A stretch of 64,000 nt of DNA from an uncultured Alphaproteobacteria bacterium (GTDB taxonomy: Bacteria > Pseudomonadota > Alphaproteobacteria > HIMB59 > GCA-002718135): positions 1 through 64,000 of the forward strand of contig CACGGX010000009.1 of NCBI GenBank assembly GCA_902572735.1, in the 5' to 3' direction. The notes beneath the pieces were generated by a model. That model did no database searches. It was not told the origin of the DNA and saw nothing but the letters and a program-made list of their open reading frames with translations. The translations under genes and the position numbers were made by a program. Position 1 is the first letter of the stretch. Every line of letters begins with the position of its first letter. Shown here one piece after another: positions 34,773-44,343 of the stretch.

Positions 34773-35822
34773 TTATACTGCTATATCTACTATTTTTTTC
34801 ATAACAGTTGGCATTCTAGAACTAGAATAAGATGATTTCTTTATCCAATTACTTTTTGATAATTTTGCTTTTTTAACATTTCCATAAAAAATTTCTGTTT
34901 CTAAATCAAAATGACTAAATGAATATTCAAATGAACCTTTAGATTGTAATTTTGTTTTTATTTTTTGTATGTCTTGATCAGTAGTTAGCAATTTTTTATT
35001 TTTAACCCAGACATCATTTGGTACTTCAAGCATAGAGGCCAACATTCCTTTATTTGGTCTACTTCGTACTAGGATTTCATTCTTTTCATTCACAATTACA
35101 TACGCTCTCGTATACTTTACAGGCTTAATAGTTTTCTTTTTTAGTTTTAAAGGAATTTTTTGCTGCAAATTCTTTTTATATGATTGGCAAAATTTATTAA
35201 TTCCACAAATATTACATTTAGGGTTTCGTGGAAGGCAGATCTCTGATCCGTAATCCATAAAAGACTGAATTAGTTTTGAAGAGTATTTATCTGAGATAAA
35301 TTTATTTCCCAAATCTTTGAGTTTACTTTTTACTTTATTAATTGGTTCATTGATAGCATGTAATCTCGCCAAAATTCTCTCAATATTAGCATCTAGTGGC
35401 ATGACAGATTTGTTAAATCCAATTCCAAGAATTGCTTTAGCAGTGTAATCTCCTATACCCGGAAGTTGGATGAGCTCATCATAAGTTTGTGGTATTTTAT
35501 TTTTAAAATTTTTATTAATTATTTTTGCCGATTTTAGTAAATTTCTAGCTCTTGAATAATAACCAAGACCTGACCAGAATTTTAAAATTTTTGGCTCTGA
35601 AATTTGCGCTAGTTTATTTACTGAAGGCCATTTTAAAATAAAATCATTAAATTTATTTTTTACAGTATTTACTGTTGTTTGTTGGAGCATATACTCACTA
35701 ACAAACACAAAGTATGGATGAGGTAAATTTAGATTATTTTTCTTCCGCCACGGTAAATTTCTGGCATTCATAGAATACCATTGAAGTAAAAACTTTTTTA
35801 CTTGTGTTTCGTGCTTAAACAT
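34773..35822 (-). CDS. mutY: A/G-specific adenine glycosylase
   Basis: Removes adenine mispaired with 8-oxoguanine. EYMLQQTTVNTV carries the catalytic Glu, LPGIGDYTAKAILG is the helix-hairpin-helix, DANIERILARL the catalytic Asp segment, and CLPRNPKCNICGINKFC the 4Fe-4S loop (C-x6-C-x2-C-x5-C). A NUDIX-like C-terminal domain (from YTRAYVIVNEKNE) recognises oxoG. It faces the DUF721-dsbA-smc run, a conserved alphaproteobacterial order. Confidence 0.95.
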   Translation of the reverse strand: MFKHETQVKKFLLQWYSMNARNLPWRKKNNLNLPHPYFVFVSEYMLQQTTVNTVKNKFNDFILKWPSVNKLAQISEPKILKFWSGLGYYSRARNLLKSAKIINKNFKNKIPQTYDELIQLPGIGDYTAKAILGIGFNKSVMPLDANIERILARLHAINEPINKVKSKLKDLGNKFISDKYSSKLIQSFMDYGSEICLPRNPKCNICGINKFCQSYKKNLQQKIPLKLKKKTIKPVKYTRAYVIVNEKNEILVRSRPNKGMLASMLEVPNDVWVKNKKLLTTDQDIQKIKTKLQSKGSFEYSFSHFDLETEIFYGNVKKAKLSKSNWIKKSSYSSSRMPTVMKKIVDIAV

Positions 35823-35861
35823 ATTGCTTTCATATTTATGTACTATAAATTATTTATGCAT

Positions 35862-36377
35862 ATGGACAAAAAAAATTTAAAGCAAAAAAGAACATTTGTT
35901 CCACAATCAATCGGTGATACTCTGAGGAAGGTTAATAGAAAATTTTCCTCTAAATTTAATCGAAAAGAATTTGTAATTAATTCAAAATGGCCAGAAATCG
36001 CTGGTATTTATTTTAAAGAATATTCGGAGCCGTTAAATGTATCAAGAGTGCGTGATTTTGAAAATGATTTAGGAGAGACAGTATATAAAAATTATCTAAA
36101 TGTGAGTGTTGCACCAGCTGCAGCTATTGAATTTCAACACTTTAAAGACACTATAATTGAAAAAATTAATACTTATTTTGGCTATAAAGCTATAACGGAC
36201 TTGAGAATTCATCAAAATTACATACCTAAATATAATAATATGAAACAAAGTAAGAAAAAACAAATAGATAAAGATGACAAAGAATTTGTTAAGCAAAACA
36301 TTAAAGAATTTCGAAATTCTGATTTAAAAAAATCACTATTAAATTTAGGTAATAAAATTATAACTGAGGACAAATAA
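35862..36377 (+). CDS. DUF721/DciA-like protein
   Basis: About 171 residues. The DUF721 domain lies in the first half (SIGDTLRKVNRKF, INSKWPEIAGIYFKEYSEPL) with a lysine-rich tail. DUF721 includes DciA, the loader of DnaB in bacteria without DnaC, so a replication role is possible, but this copy was not checked beyond motif level. The ORF track begins at 35802 inside mutY; ATGs at 35856 and 35862 start just before the conserved domain and avoid the overlap. It ends in a one-base overlap with the dsbA-like gene. Confidence 0.65.
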   Translation: MDKKNLKQKRTFVPQSIGDTLRKVNRKFSSKFNRKEFVINSKWPEIAGIYFKEYSEPLNVSRVRDFENDLGETVYKNYLNVSVAPAAAIEFQHFKDTIIEKINTYFGYKAITDLRIHQNYIPKYNNMKQSKKKQIDKDDKEFVKQNIKEFRNSDLKKSLLNLGNKIITEDK

Positions 36378-36988
36378 TGAAAATCAAAATTTTATTTATT
36401 TCTATTTTACTATCACTATTTTTTATTAACGCCAAAGCAGCTGAAAACTCGATATTAGATGTTAAAGATAATGATTTTTATATTGGTGAAGACAATGCTC
36501 CAATCACAATTATAGAATATGCTTCAATGTCTTGTAGTCACTGTGCAGATTTTCATAATGATACTCTAGCAGAGTTAAAAGAAGAGTTTATTGATACTGG
36601 TAAAGTTAAATTTATTTTTCGTGATTTTCCTTTCAATTATCCGGCCCTTGCTGGAAGTATGATTTTAAGATGTGTCCCAGAAGATGTAAGATATGATTAT
36701 ATGAATGGACTTTATAAGCTTCAAAATAGTTGGGTTAATAGAGATCATTCCAAAACAAGATCTGAGTTATACAAAATTATGCAAAGTGGCGGTATGCAAC
36801 AAGATGATTTTGATGCATGTTTAAGTAATGTGGATTTAGAAAATCAATTACTTGAAGGTGTAATGGAAGCACAAAGAGAATATAAAATAGGTTCCACACC
36901 TTCATTCATTGTTAATGGAGTGCTATATTCAGGTAATAAAAACATAAAAGAGTTTAGACAAATCATTGATAAAATATTATCACAATAG
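36377..36988 (+). CDS. DsbA-family thiol-disulfide oxidoreductase
   Basis: A 203-residue periplasmic thioredoxin-fold protein: signal peptide MKIKILFISILLSLFFINAKA, active site MSCSHCADF (CxxC with Ser-His) and cis-proline region GSTPSFIVNG. It forms or reshuffles disulfides in exported proteins, possibly including the cysteine-rich protein at 1.7 kb. A GAGGA SD lies about seven bases before the ATG, which overlaps the preceding stop (TAATG). Confidence 0.9.
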   Translation: MKIKILFISILLSLFFINAKAAENSILDVKDNDFYIGEDNAPITIIEYASMSCSHCADFHNDTLAELKEEFIDTGKVKFIFRDFPFNYPALAGSMILRCVPEDVRYDYMNGLYKLQNSWVNRDHSKTRSELYKIMQSGGMQQDDFDACLSNVDLENQLLEGVMEAQREYKIGSTPSFIVNGVLYSGNKNIKEFRQIIDKILSQ

Positions 36989-36991
36989 TTG

Positions 36992-39637
36992 ATGATTAAT
37001 TTTAGGACCCTTAAAGTCAAAGGCTTTAAGTCTTTTGTTGAACCCACGGAAATTGTGATTGAAAATGGTTTAACAGGTATTGTTGGTCCTAATGGTTGTG
37101 GTAAATCCAACCTTGTAGAAGCTTTTAGATTCGTTATGGGTGAACTCTCTCCAAAACAAATGAGAGGGAGTGAATTAGACGATGTTATCTTTAATGGAAC
37201 AGATGATAGACCAGCATGGGATATTGCTGAAGTTACGATAGATTTAGATAACAAAGCAAGAAAAGCACCAAGTATTTTCAATGAAAATGATACTATTGAA
37301 GTCACTAGAAGAATATGGCGTGGTGAAGGCTCGGAATATAGAGTGAATGGTAAAGAGGTACGATTAAAGGATGTACAATTACTATTTGCTGATGCAGCAA
37401 CAGGTGCTCGCTCAACGTCAATGGTCAGTCAAGGAAGAGTTGGCGCTATCATAGCGGCTAAGCCAGAGCAAAGAAGGACGTTACTGGAAGAAGCTGCAGG
37501 AATTACTGGGCTTCATTCAAGACGACACGAAGCTGAATTGCGATTAAATGCAACTGAAAATAACTTAGAACGAGTAAAGGACGTATTAAAAGCACAAGAT
37601 GAACAACTTACAATATTAAAGAAACAATCTAAACAAGCTGAGAGATATAAGTACATTCAAAAAGATATAACTAAGGCAAGAGCAAGATTATTTTATAAAA
37701 AATGGATTGATGAAAAAGATAAATTAAAAAATGCTAATGAAAAAATTCAATCTGAAACAAATGTTGTAAATGATCAAACACAAGTTGTTGCACAAATAAA
37801 TGTGGAGTTTGAAAAGGTTCAAGAAAGTCTTCCAAACCTTAGGCTTCAAGAAAGTAAGGTTGCAGCTGAACTTCAAAAATATTCCATTAGTTTAGAAAAT
37901 CAGGAAAAAGAAATTGAAAGAGCAAATATTGCAGTAGACGAGACAAAAGTCCGAATAGAGCAAATTAAAAATGACATAAATAGAGAAAAATTTTTATATG
38001 AAGATGCAAAACAAAATCTTGAAAGAGTTCAAGAAGAAAAATCAATACTTTTAAAACAACAAGGTGATCTTTTTATTCAGACTGATGAGGATCTTAATAA
38101 TGAAAATGTATCTAATAAAAAAAATAATAATCCAATAATTGATTATCTAGACTTTGAAGATGGTCTTGAACAAGCAATTGCTGCAGTCTTTTCAGATGAA
38201 TTAATTGCATCTATCGATGAAGAACAAAGTATTTTTTGGAGAAAATTAGATGTGGAAGACTCTTCCTTTAATTCTGAAATTACAAAATTCTCATCTTTGA
38301 TTAAAGCTCCAGATAATCTGAAAAAGAAGTTAGAATTTGTTGGATTAATAGAAAATAAAGAAAATGTTTTAGAAATTCAAAAAGGCTTAAAACCTGGTCA
38401 AATATTAGTTAGCAAATTAGGAGAAATTTGGAGATGGGATGGATATGTTTCTAAAGGTAAACAAAATAATTCTACTAAAGCAATATTAGATCAGCTTAAA
38501 AATAGAAGAATTAAACAATTAAGCGCTGAGGAAAAACAATGGAATGATATATCTGAAAAAGCTAATCAAAGAATAGAAGAACTAAATTCAAGGGAAAATT
38601 CATTAATTAGTGAATTATCAAATCTTCAATCTGTTCCAGAAGATGTATCAAGTGAAAAATTAAAAATACAAAATTTGATTAATGAAAATAAAAATTCTTA
38701 TGAGCAAATTGCTGAGCAACTTCGTCAAACAGAACAAACCGCTAATGATATTAATAAAAAATTAAAATTAGAAGAAATTAAATTAAATGAACTAAGAGAA
38801 GAAAGAATTAGGACTGAAGGTCAAATTAATACAATCAATGAAGCAATTAAATTATTGTCTACGCAAGTTAGAGAAAGATTAAGTGTAGAGCTAGATGAAC
38901 TTTATAATATTGGAGAAATTGATCCAAACAAAATTTTAGGTGAAACTGAGGATTTAGAAAAAAAATTAGAAAGACTTATTGCTGAACAAGAACGTTTAGG
39001 AGGTGTTAATCTATTAGCTGAAAAGGAAGCAAAGGAACTAGAAGATAAAGTAAATACAATTAAAAATGATCAAAGCGATTTGTTGAGTGCAATTGCAAAA
39101 CTAAGAGAAGCTATTGATTCATTAAATACAGAAGGTAGACAAAGATTGCTGGCAGCTTATGGGATAGTAAATGAAAATTTTCAAAAATTATTTGTAAGAC
39201 TGTTTGGAGGTGGAAAAGCTTATCTAAAATTTACTGATGAATCAGATCCTCTTCAAGCAGGTTTAGAAATATTCGCAAGTCCTCCAGGAAAAAAATTACA
39301 AAACTTGACACTTCTCTCAGGAGGAGAACAAGCACTTACAGCCTTATCATTATTATTTGCTGTATTTTTATCAAATCCTGCACCAATTTGTGTTCTCGAT
39401 GAGGTTGATGCCCCCTTAGATGATACCAATGTCGATAGATTTTGTTCATTAGTTGAGGAAATAGCTAAAACTTCTTCAACAAAATTCTTAGTTATCACTC
39501 ACCATAGAATGACAATGGCTAGAGTAAATAGATTATTTGGTGTTACCATGCCTGAGAAAGGTGTATCACAATTAGTTTCCGTTGATCTTGAAAAAGCAAT
39601 TGAGATAAAAGAGCAAGACGCTACTGATGAATTATAA
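36992..39637 (+). CDS. smc: Chromosome segregation SMC protein, short-armed
   Basis: Structural maintenance of chromosomes ATPase. Walker A GPNGCGKS near residue 36, hinge region around 375-500 with the alphaproteobacterial LKPGQILVSKLGEIWRWDG, ABC signature LSGGEQALTAL near 775 and Walker B VLDEVDAPLDD. Both heads and the hinge are complete, but at 881 residues the coiled-coil arms are far shorter than in the usual 1,150-1,200 residue proteins. The ORF track starts at a TTG; the next codon is ATG (36992). scpA and scpB are not in the window. Confidence 0.92.
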   Translation: MINFRTLKVKGFKSFVEPTEIVIENGLTGIVGPNGCGKSNLVEAFRFVMGELSPKQMRGSELDDVIFNGTDDRPAWDIAEVTIDLDNKARKAPSIFNENDTIEVTRRIWRGEGSEYRVNGKEVRLKDVQLLFADAATGARSTSMVSQGRVGAIIAAKPEQRRTLLEEAAGITGLHSRRHEAELRLNATENNLERVKDVLKAQDEQLTILKKQSKQAERYKYIQKDITKARARLFYKKWIDEKDKLKNANEKIQSETNVVNDQTQVVAQINVEFEKVQESLPNLRLQESKVAAELQKYSISLENQEKEIERANIAVDETKVRIEQIKNDINREKFLYEDAKQNLERVQEEKSILLKQQGDLFIQTDEDLNNENVSNKKNNNPIIDYLDFEDGLEQAIAAVFSDELIASIDEEQSIFWRKLDVEDSSFNSEITKFSSLIKAPDNLKKKLEFVGLIENKENVLEIQKGLKPGQILVSKLGEIWRWDGYVSKGKQNNSTKAILDQLKNRRIKQLSAEEKQWNDISEKANQRIEELNSRENSLISELSNLQSVPEDVSSEKLKIQNLINENKNSYEQIAEQLRQTEQTANDINKKLKLEEIKLNELREERIRTEGQINTINEAIKLLSTQVRERLSVELDELYNIGEIDPNKILGETEDLEKKLERLIAEQERLGGVNLLAEKEAKELEDKVNTIKNDQSDLLSAIAKLREAIDSLNTEGRQRLLAAYGIVNENFQKLFVRLFGGGKAYLKFTDESDPLQAGLEIFASPPGKKLQNLTLLSGGEQALTALSLLFAVFLSNPAPICVLDEVDAPLDDTNVDRFCSLVEEIAKTSSTKFLVITHHRMTMARVNRLFGVTMPEKGVSQLVSVDLEKAIEIKEQDATDEL

Positions 39638-39914
39638 AAATAAAAATTTAGAAGAATTAGGTAAAAAAATTGATGATTTAGATAATCAAAATAAAGATCC
39701 TAGTATTAAAAAAGAAGAAAGTGGTGCCGGATTTGGGTTTAAAGTTAGCACAGAAATTATAGCGGCGCTAGTTGTTGGTGTTGGAATTGGGCTTATTGTG
39801 GATAATTACTTTAATACTAAACCAATAGGCTTAATTATTTTCTTCATATTTGGCGCATTAGCTGGATTTTTGAACGTTTATCGTGTAATGCGTCGCATTG
39901 AAAAGCAAAGGTAA
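39627..39914 (+). CDS. atpI: F0F1 ATP synthase subunit I / AtpI-like
   Basis: A 95-residue membrane protein with a charged N-terminus and two helices (FGFKVSTEIIAALVVGVGIGLIVD and IGLIIFFIFGALAGFLNVY). It matches the AtpI/AtpZ family found at the head of F0 operons, which helps assemble the c-ring. Its start overlaps smc by 11 bases. Confidence 0.85.
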   Translation: MNYKNKNLEELGKKIDDLDNQNKDPSIKKEESGAGFGFKVSTEIIAALVVGVGIGLIVDNYFNTKPIGLIIFFIFGALAGFLNVYRVMRRIEKQR

Positions 39915-39935
39915 TTTTAATATTCAATAATAGTT

Positions 39936-40670
39936 ATGGCCGCAAAAGATAGTCCTCTAAAACAGTTCGAAATAGATCCAATATCTAATATTGAACTTGG
40001 TGGTTATAACATTTCTTTCACAAACTCATCTTTTGCAATGCTAATTACTGTTTTAGTGATTACTCTTTTTTTAACTTTAACAGTGAACACAAGATCAATT
40101 ATCCCTTCTAGGATGCAGCTTATCTCAGAGCTGATGTATAATTTTATTGCTCAGTTACTCTCAGATACAGTTGGTAATAATGGAAAAAGATATTTCCCAT
40201 TTGTTTTCTCTTTATTCATGTTTGTACTAATTGGAAATATGGTTGGAATGGTACCATATCAATTTACTTTCACGAGTCACATCATTGTTACATTTGCATT
40301 AGCATCAGTTGTATTTATTGGCGTAACTATTCTTGGATTTTTAAACCATGGCATTAAATTTTTTACTTTCTTCTATATACCAGGTGTGCCGTTTTACATG
40401 CATCCACTGCTTATTCCCATTGAGGTAATTTCTTATTTATCAAGACCTATAAGTTTATCAGTTAGATTATTTGCAAACATGCTGGCTGGTCACACACTAC
40501 TAAAAGTATTTGCAGGCTTTGTAGTTTCCATGCCATTTTTTACAGGAGTTTTTCCTTTAGCTTTCATTGTAGCTTTAACAGGATTAGAAATTTTAATTGC
40601 TTTTTTGCAAGCATATGTGTTTGCAATACTGACGTGTTTATATATTAACGATGCTTATCATTTACATTAA
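39936..40670 (+). CDS. atpB: F0F1 ATP synthase subunit a
   Basis: A 244-residue polytopic protein forming the proton half-channels. SVRLFANMLAGH carries the essential arginine and ILIAFLQAYVFAILTCLYIND the last helix. The family and operon position are unambiguous. The F1 genes are elsewhere in the chromosome, as usual in alphaproteobacteria. Confidence 0.96.
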   Translation: MAAKDSPLKQFEIDPISNIELGGYNISFTNSSFAMLITVLVITLFLTLTVNTRSIIPSRMQLISELMYNFIAQLLSDTVGNNGKRYFPFVFSLFMFVLIGNMVGMVPYQFTFTSHIIVTFALASVVFIGVTILGFLNHGIKFFTFFYIPGVPFYMHPLLIPIEVISYLSRPISLSVRLFANMLAGHTLLKVFAGFVVSMPFFTGVFPLAFIVALTGLEILIAFLQAYVFAILTCLYINDAYHLH

Positions 40671-40678
40671 TTTAAAAT

Positions 40679-40684
40679 AGGAGG
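40679..40684 (+). promoter_or_regulatory. Strong Shine-Dalgarno of atpE
   Basis: AGGAGG ends four bases before the atpE ATG. It is a perfect consensus in a window where most genes have weak or no SD, and fits the need to make many c subunits per ATP synthase. Confidence 0.85.
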
Positions 40685-40688
40685 ACTT

Positions 40689-40913
40689 ATGGAAATTGAA
40701 GCAGCAAAAGTAATCGGAGCGGGTTTAGCCGTTATCGGTGTTATTGGATCAGGAATTGGAATTGGGAATATTTTCTCATCTTTTATTCAGGCAGTTGGAA
40801 GAAATCCGGCAGCAAGAGGTGAAGTATTTACAATGACAATGTTAGGTTTCGCATTAGTTGAAGCGATTGCACTTTTCGCACTAGTTATTGCGTTAGTTAT
40901 TTTGTTTGGATAG
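40689..40913 (+). CDS. atpE: F0F1 ATP synthase subunit c
   Basis: A 74-residue two-helix proteolipid of the rotor ring. The first helix is glycine-rich (GSGIGIGNIFSS), the loop is RNPAARGE and the proton-binding glutamate is in LVEAIALFALVIAL. No sodium-binding signature is evident, so proton coupling is likely. Preceded by the strongest SD in the window. Confidence 0.96.
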   Translation: MEIEAAKVIGAGLAVIGVIGSGIGIGNIFSSFIQAVGRNPAARGEVFTMTMLGFALVEAIALFALVIALVILFG

Positions 40914-40930
40914 AACTAAATAATTAATTA

Positions 40931-41422
40931 ATGCCTCAATTAAATCCAGAGTTTTTTGTTTCACAGCTCTTTTGGTTAGCTGTATTTTTTACTTTTCTAT
41001 TTGTGTTTTTATGGAGGGTATCACTTCCAAGAATAGCTACAGTTTTAGAGAAAAGACAAAATAAAATAGATGAAAATTTATCTTCAGCAAAAGAGCTTCA
41101 GGAACAGGCAATGGAAATTGAAAAAAAAATTAATGATCAGATTAATAAGGCTAAACTAGAAACAGATCAGAAAATTAAAGAAACAATCAATGCTTTACAA
41201 GAAAATGTTTCCTCTCAACTTTCTTCTCTTGATAAAGATTTAGAAAAAAAAGTTTCTGATGCAGAAAAAGAAATTTTAAAAAGTAAAGAAGATCAAATGA
41301 AAAATATTAACAATGAAATAGTTAATATTACAAAACTGACTGTTGGAAAAATTACAGATATAGAATTGTCTGACAATGTTCTGAATAAAGTTATTGAAAC
41401 ACAAAAAGGTAGTTTTAACTAA
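40931..41422 (+). CDS. atpF': F0F1 ATP synthase subunit b'
   Basis: A 163-residue peripheral-stalk subunit: one N-terminal membrane helix (LFWLAVFFTFLFVFLWRV), then a long charged coiled coil. The divergent b' copy precedes b, as in alphaproteobacteria and phototrophs. Overlaps atpF by one base. Confidence 0.92.
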   Translation: MPQLNPEFFVSQLFWLAVFFTFLFVFLWRVSLPRIATVLEKRQNKIDENLSSAKELQEQAMEIEKKINDQINKAKLETDQKIKETINALQENVSSQLSSLDKDLEKKVSDAEKEILKSKEDQMKNINNEIVNITKLTVGKITDIELSDNVLNKVIETQKGSFN

Positions 41423-41907
41423 TGTTTTCTGATCCACAATTTTGGGTAGCTGTATCTTTTATATTATTTATTGTAGCTATTTTTAATCCAGTACGAAAAA
41501 TTCTTACATCTAGTTTAGATGCACAAATAAAAGATATAAAAAATAAAATAGATGAAGTTGAGAATTTAAAAAAAGAGGCTCAAAAAGCCTTGGATGAATT
41601 AAAAGAAAGAGAAACTAAAGTAGAAAAGGAAATACAACAACTAAATTTGGAATCTGAAAAAAGAATTGCAGAATTGAAAGATATATCTGCCTCTAAATTA
41701 ACCGATCAAATTGAGAAAAGAAAAATACTGGCAGAAAATAAAATTGAACAATTAGTTCGAGATACTAATAATTCTATCAAAAGTTATATTTCAAGTGTTG
41801 CAATAGAGGCTACTAGAAATATTCTACTTCAAAATCTAAGTAAGGATAAAAAATCTGCTTTAATTGAAGAGTCAATTACCGAATTTAACTCTGTTCTAAA
41901 GAACTAG
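41422..41907 (+). CDS. atpF: F0F1 ATP synthase subunit b
   Basis: A 161-residue stalk subunit with an N-terminal membrane helix (FWVAVSFILFIVAIFNPV) and a coiled coil to the end. It dimerises with b' to hold the F1 head. It is the last gene of the operon and is followed two bases later by a hairpin. Confidence 0.92.
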   Translation: MFSDPQFWVAVSFILFIVAIFNPVRKILTSSLDAQIKDIKNKIDEVENLKKEAQKALDELKERETKVEKEIQQLNLESEKRIAELKDISASKLTDQIEKRKILAENKIEQLVRDTNNSIKSYISSVAIEATRNILLQNLSKDKKSALIEESITEFNSVLKN

Positions 41908-41908
41908 T

Positions 41909-41936
41909 AGTAGATTTAGTTATTCCAAAATCTACT
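41909..41936 (+). terminator. Hairpin after the F0 operon
   Basis: AGTAGATTT and AAATCTACT pair perfectly over nine bases around a ten-base loop, two bases after atpF. Only a weak T-rich tail follows (TACAATATT), so termination may be partial. Confidence 0.5.
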
Positions 41937-42019
41937 TACAATATTAATAATTTAATATTAAAAGATTTTCAAAATCTATAGTATTATTAAGTAACCAAAA
42001 TTAATGGTAACAAATTTGG

Positions 42020-42961
42020 ATGACAAAAAAACTTAATATATTTCTTGCAGGACCTCGGGGATTTTGTGCAGGTGTAGATAGGGCTATAGAAATGGTAAAG
42101 GGTGCTCTAAAAAAATATGGAGCACCCGTATACGTTCGTCATGAAATAGTGCATAATAAATTTGTTGTTGAAAATCTCAAATCACAGGGAGCTATTTTTG
42201 TAGAAGAATTAAATGAGATTGAAGATAGAAGTAGGCCAGTTATCTTTTCTGCACATGGTGTTCCAAAAGCAGTCCCAGAGGAAGCATTGAGTTTAAATTT
42301 AGTATATTATGATGCAACATGTCCGCTTGTTAGCAAAATCCATAAAGAAGTTGAAAATTTTGAAAAAAAAAATCTGCCAGTAATTTTAATTGGTCATAGA
42401 AATCATCCTGAAGTTATTGGAACTATGGGTCAAACAGATAAAAAAATTCATTTAGTAGAAAAAGTTGAAGATGTAAAAAAATTGCCTTTAAACCAAAATG
42501 ATGAGATTGCATATGTTACTCAGACAACGCTATCAGTAGATGATACAAAAGATATAATAAAAGAGATAAAATTACATTTTAGTAATGTCATAGAACCAAA
42601 AAAAAATGATATTTGTTATGCTACGACAAATAGACAAGAAGCGGTTAAAAAGATAGCGAATCAATGTGATTATTTTTTAGTAATTGGTGCAAGTAACTCA
42701 TCAAATTCCCTAAGATTAGTTGAAGTAGCAAAAAATTATGGATCAAAAAAAGCTATTTTAGTAGAAGATGTAGATTCCTTAAATTTAAATATATTTCAAG
42801 AATCTGAAAATATAGGAATAACAGCAAGTGCATCATCGCCTGAAGTACTTGTTGAAAAACTTCTTGATAATTTGAAAAGAAATTTTGAAATACATATAAA
42901 TGAAGGATCTTACCAAAAAGAAGATGTATTTTTTAAAGTGCCGCAAAAACTAAACGTATAG
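42020..42961 (+). CDS. ispH: 4-hydroxy-3-methylbut-2-enyl diphosphate reductase
   Basis: Last step of the MEP pathway, making IPP and DMAPP. GPRGFCAGVDRAI has the first Fe-S cysteine, ATCPLVSKIHKEV the second and DICYATTNRQEAV the third; IGHRNHPEVIGTMGQ and FSAHGVPKAV contain the catalytic His residues. 313 residues, normal. First gene of the conserved ispH-thrB-rnhA cluster. Confidence 0.96.
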   Translation: MTKKLNIFLAGPRGFCAGVDRAIEMVKGALKKYGAPVYVRHEIVHNKFVVENLKSQGAIFVEELNEIEDRSRPVIFSAHGVPKAVPEEALSLNLVYYDATCPLVSKIHKEVENFEKKNLPVILIGHRNHPEVIGTMGQTDKKIHLVEKVEDVKKLPLNQNDEIAYVTQTTLSVDDTKDIIKEIKLHFSNVIEPKKNDICYATTNRQEAVKKIANQCDYFLVIGASNSSNSLRLVEVAKNYGSKKAILVEDVDSLNLNIFQESENIGITASASSPEVLVEKLLDNLKRNFEIHINEGSYQKEDVFFKVPQKLNV

Positions 42962-42964
42962 AAG

Positions 42965-43915
42965 ATGGCAGTCTTTACTAAATTACTTAAAGAAGATATT
43001 GAAAACTTTATTTCTGAATACTCAATTGGAAATTTAGACAGCTTTGAAGAAATTGTAGATGGGATAGAGAACTCAAATTTTAAAATTTTTTGTAATAATC
43101 AACCATATATTTTAACAATTTTTGAAAAAAGAGTAACTGAGCAAGAATTACCTTTTTTTATAAATTTAAAAAACTTTTTAAATAAAAATAATTTTAAATG
43201 TCCAAAAGCTATCTCAGATAAAAATGGAAAAATTTTAAAAAGAATAAAAAATAAAACAGCTGTAATAATATCTTTTCTAGAAGGTAAAAGTGTTGAAGAA
43301 CCTAACTCTGAAATGTGTAGAGAAGTTGGAAAAATGGTTGCTGATTTACACAATCTTACCATAAATTTTGATAAAAAAAGAACTAACAGTTTAGATCTAC
43401 AGGATTGGAAAGAAATTTACAAAAAGTGCCTTAATAGTAAATCCGAAAAGTTTAATGAAACAATGTATTTGTTAAAAAATGAATTAGACTATTTAGAAAA
43501 TTATTGGCCAACAAATATTCCTTGTGGTGTCATACATGCTGATTTGTTTAGAGATAATATTTTTTTTAAAGATGAAAAGATTTCTGGAGTAATAGATTTC
43601 TATTTTGCATGTTATTATTTTTATATTTATGATTTAGCTATAGTTATTAATGATTGGTGTTTTAGTGAAAATGGACAATACTTTAATAAAGAGAACTGCT
43701 TAATAATTCTTGGGGAATATCAAAAGTTGAGAGAATTAAGTAATATTGAAAAGAAATCATTAAATATTTTATTAAGAGCTGCTGCTGTTAGAATATTATG
43801 TACGAGAGTGCACGATTATATTTTTCATCCACCTGATGCAGTAGTTGTTAAAAAAGATCCATTTGAATATTTGAATATTTTAAGATGGCATCAACAAAAT
43901 GATATTTTTCAATAA
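42965..43915 (+). CDS. thrB: Homoserine kinase (APH-fold)
   Basis: Phosphorylates homoserine in threonine synthesis. This is the aminoglycoside-phosphotransferase-fold type of alphaproteobacteria: CGVIHADLFRDNIF is the catalytic loop and SGVIDFYFACYYFYIYDLA the metal-binding segment. 316 residues. Its stop overlaps the rnhA start (TAATG), and ispH is three bases upstream. Confidence 0.93.
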   Translation: MAVFTKLLKEDIENFISEYSIGNLDSFEEIVDGIENSNFKIFCNNQPYILTIFEKRVTEQELPFFINLKNFLNKNNFKCPKAISDKNGKILKRIKNKTAVIISFLEGKSVEEPNSEMCREVGKMVADLHNLTINFDKKRTNSLDLQDWKEIYKKCLNSKSEKFNETMYLLKNELDYLENYWPTNIPCGVIHADLFRDNIFFKDEKISGVIDFYFACYYFYIYDLAIVINDWCFSENGQYFNKENCLIILGEYQKLRELSNIEKKSLNILLRAAAVRILCTRVHDYIFHPPDAVVVKKDPFEYLNILRWHQQNDIFQ

Positions 43916-44343
43916 TGATTAATATTTATACAGATGGTGCATGTTCTGGGAATCCTGGTATAGGTGGATGGGGTGTCGTGATATTAGATAATAATAAAGA
44001 AATTTTATTAAATGGTGGTGATCAACACACAACTAATAATAAAATGGAACTTACAGCAGCAATAAAAGCACTGGAATATTTTGAGATAAAAAAAGAATTA
44101 ATCATTTATACCGATAGCAAATATGTAAAGGATGGTATTGAATCATGGATTATAAATTGGAAAAAAAATGGATGGAAAACTGCAACAAAAAAAATAGTGA
44201 AAAATAAAGAATTATGGATGCAATTAGATAATCTAATTAATAAACATAATGTAACATGGAAATGGATTAAAGGACACGCAGGTTTCGAATTCAATGAAAA
44301 AGCAGATGAACTAGCAAGGAAATATATTGAAAGTAATATTTAG
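43915..44343 (+). CDS. rnhA: Ribonuclease HI
   Basis: Degrades RNA in RNA-DNA hybrids. YTDGACSGNPGIGGWG, NKMELTAAI, IYTDSKYV and the late FNEKADELAR supply the DEDD catalytic residues. 142 residues, full length. Overlaps the yceI gene by 17 bases. Confidence 0.96.
   Translation: MINIYTDGACSGNPGIGGWGVVILDNNKEILLNGGDQHTTNNKMELTAAIKALEYFEIKKELIIYTDSKYVKDGIESWIINWKKNGWKTATKKIVKNKELWMQLDNLINKHNVTWKWIKGHAGFEFNEKADELARKYIESNI

Noticed and set aside
36992-39637. SMC as a frameshifted or truncated pseudogene
   Set aside because: Walker A, hinge, signature and Walker B are all present in one uninterrupted frame; only arm length differs.
41963-41977. AGATTTTCAAAATCT palindrome upstream of ispH
   Set aside because: AT-rich, one-base centre, over 40 bases from the start; expected often by chance in this sequence.
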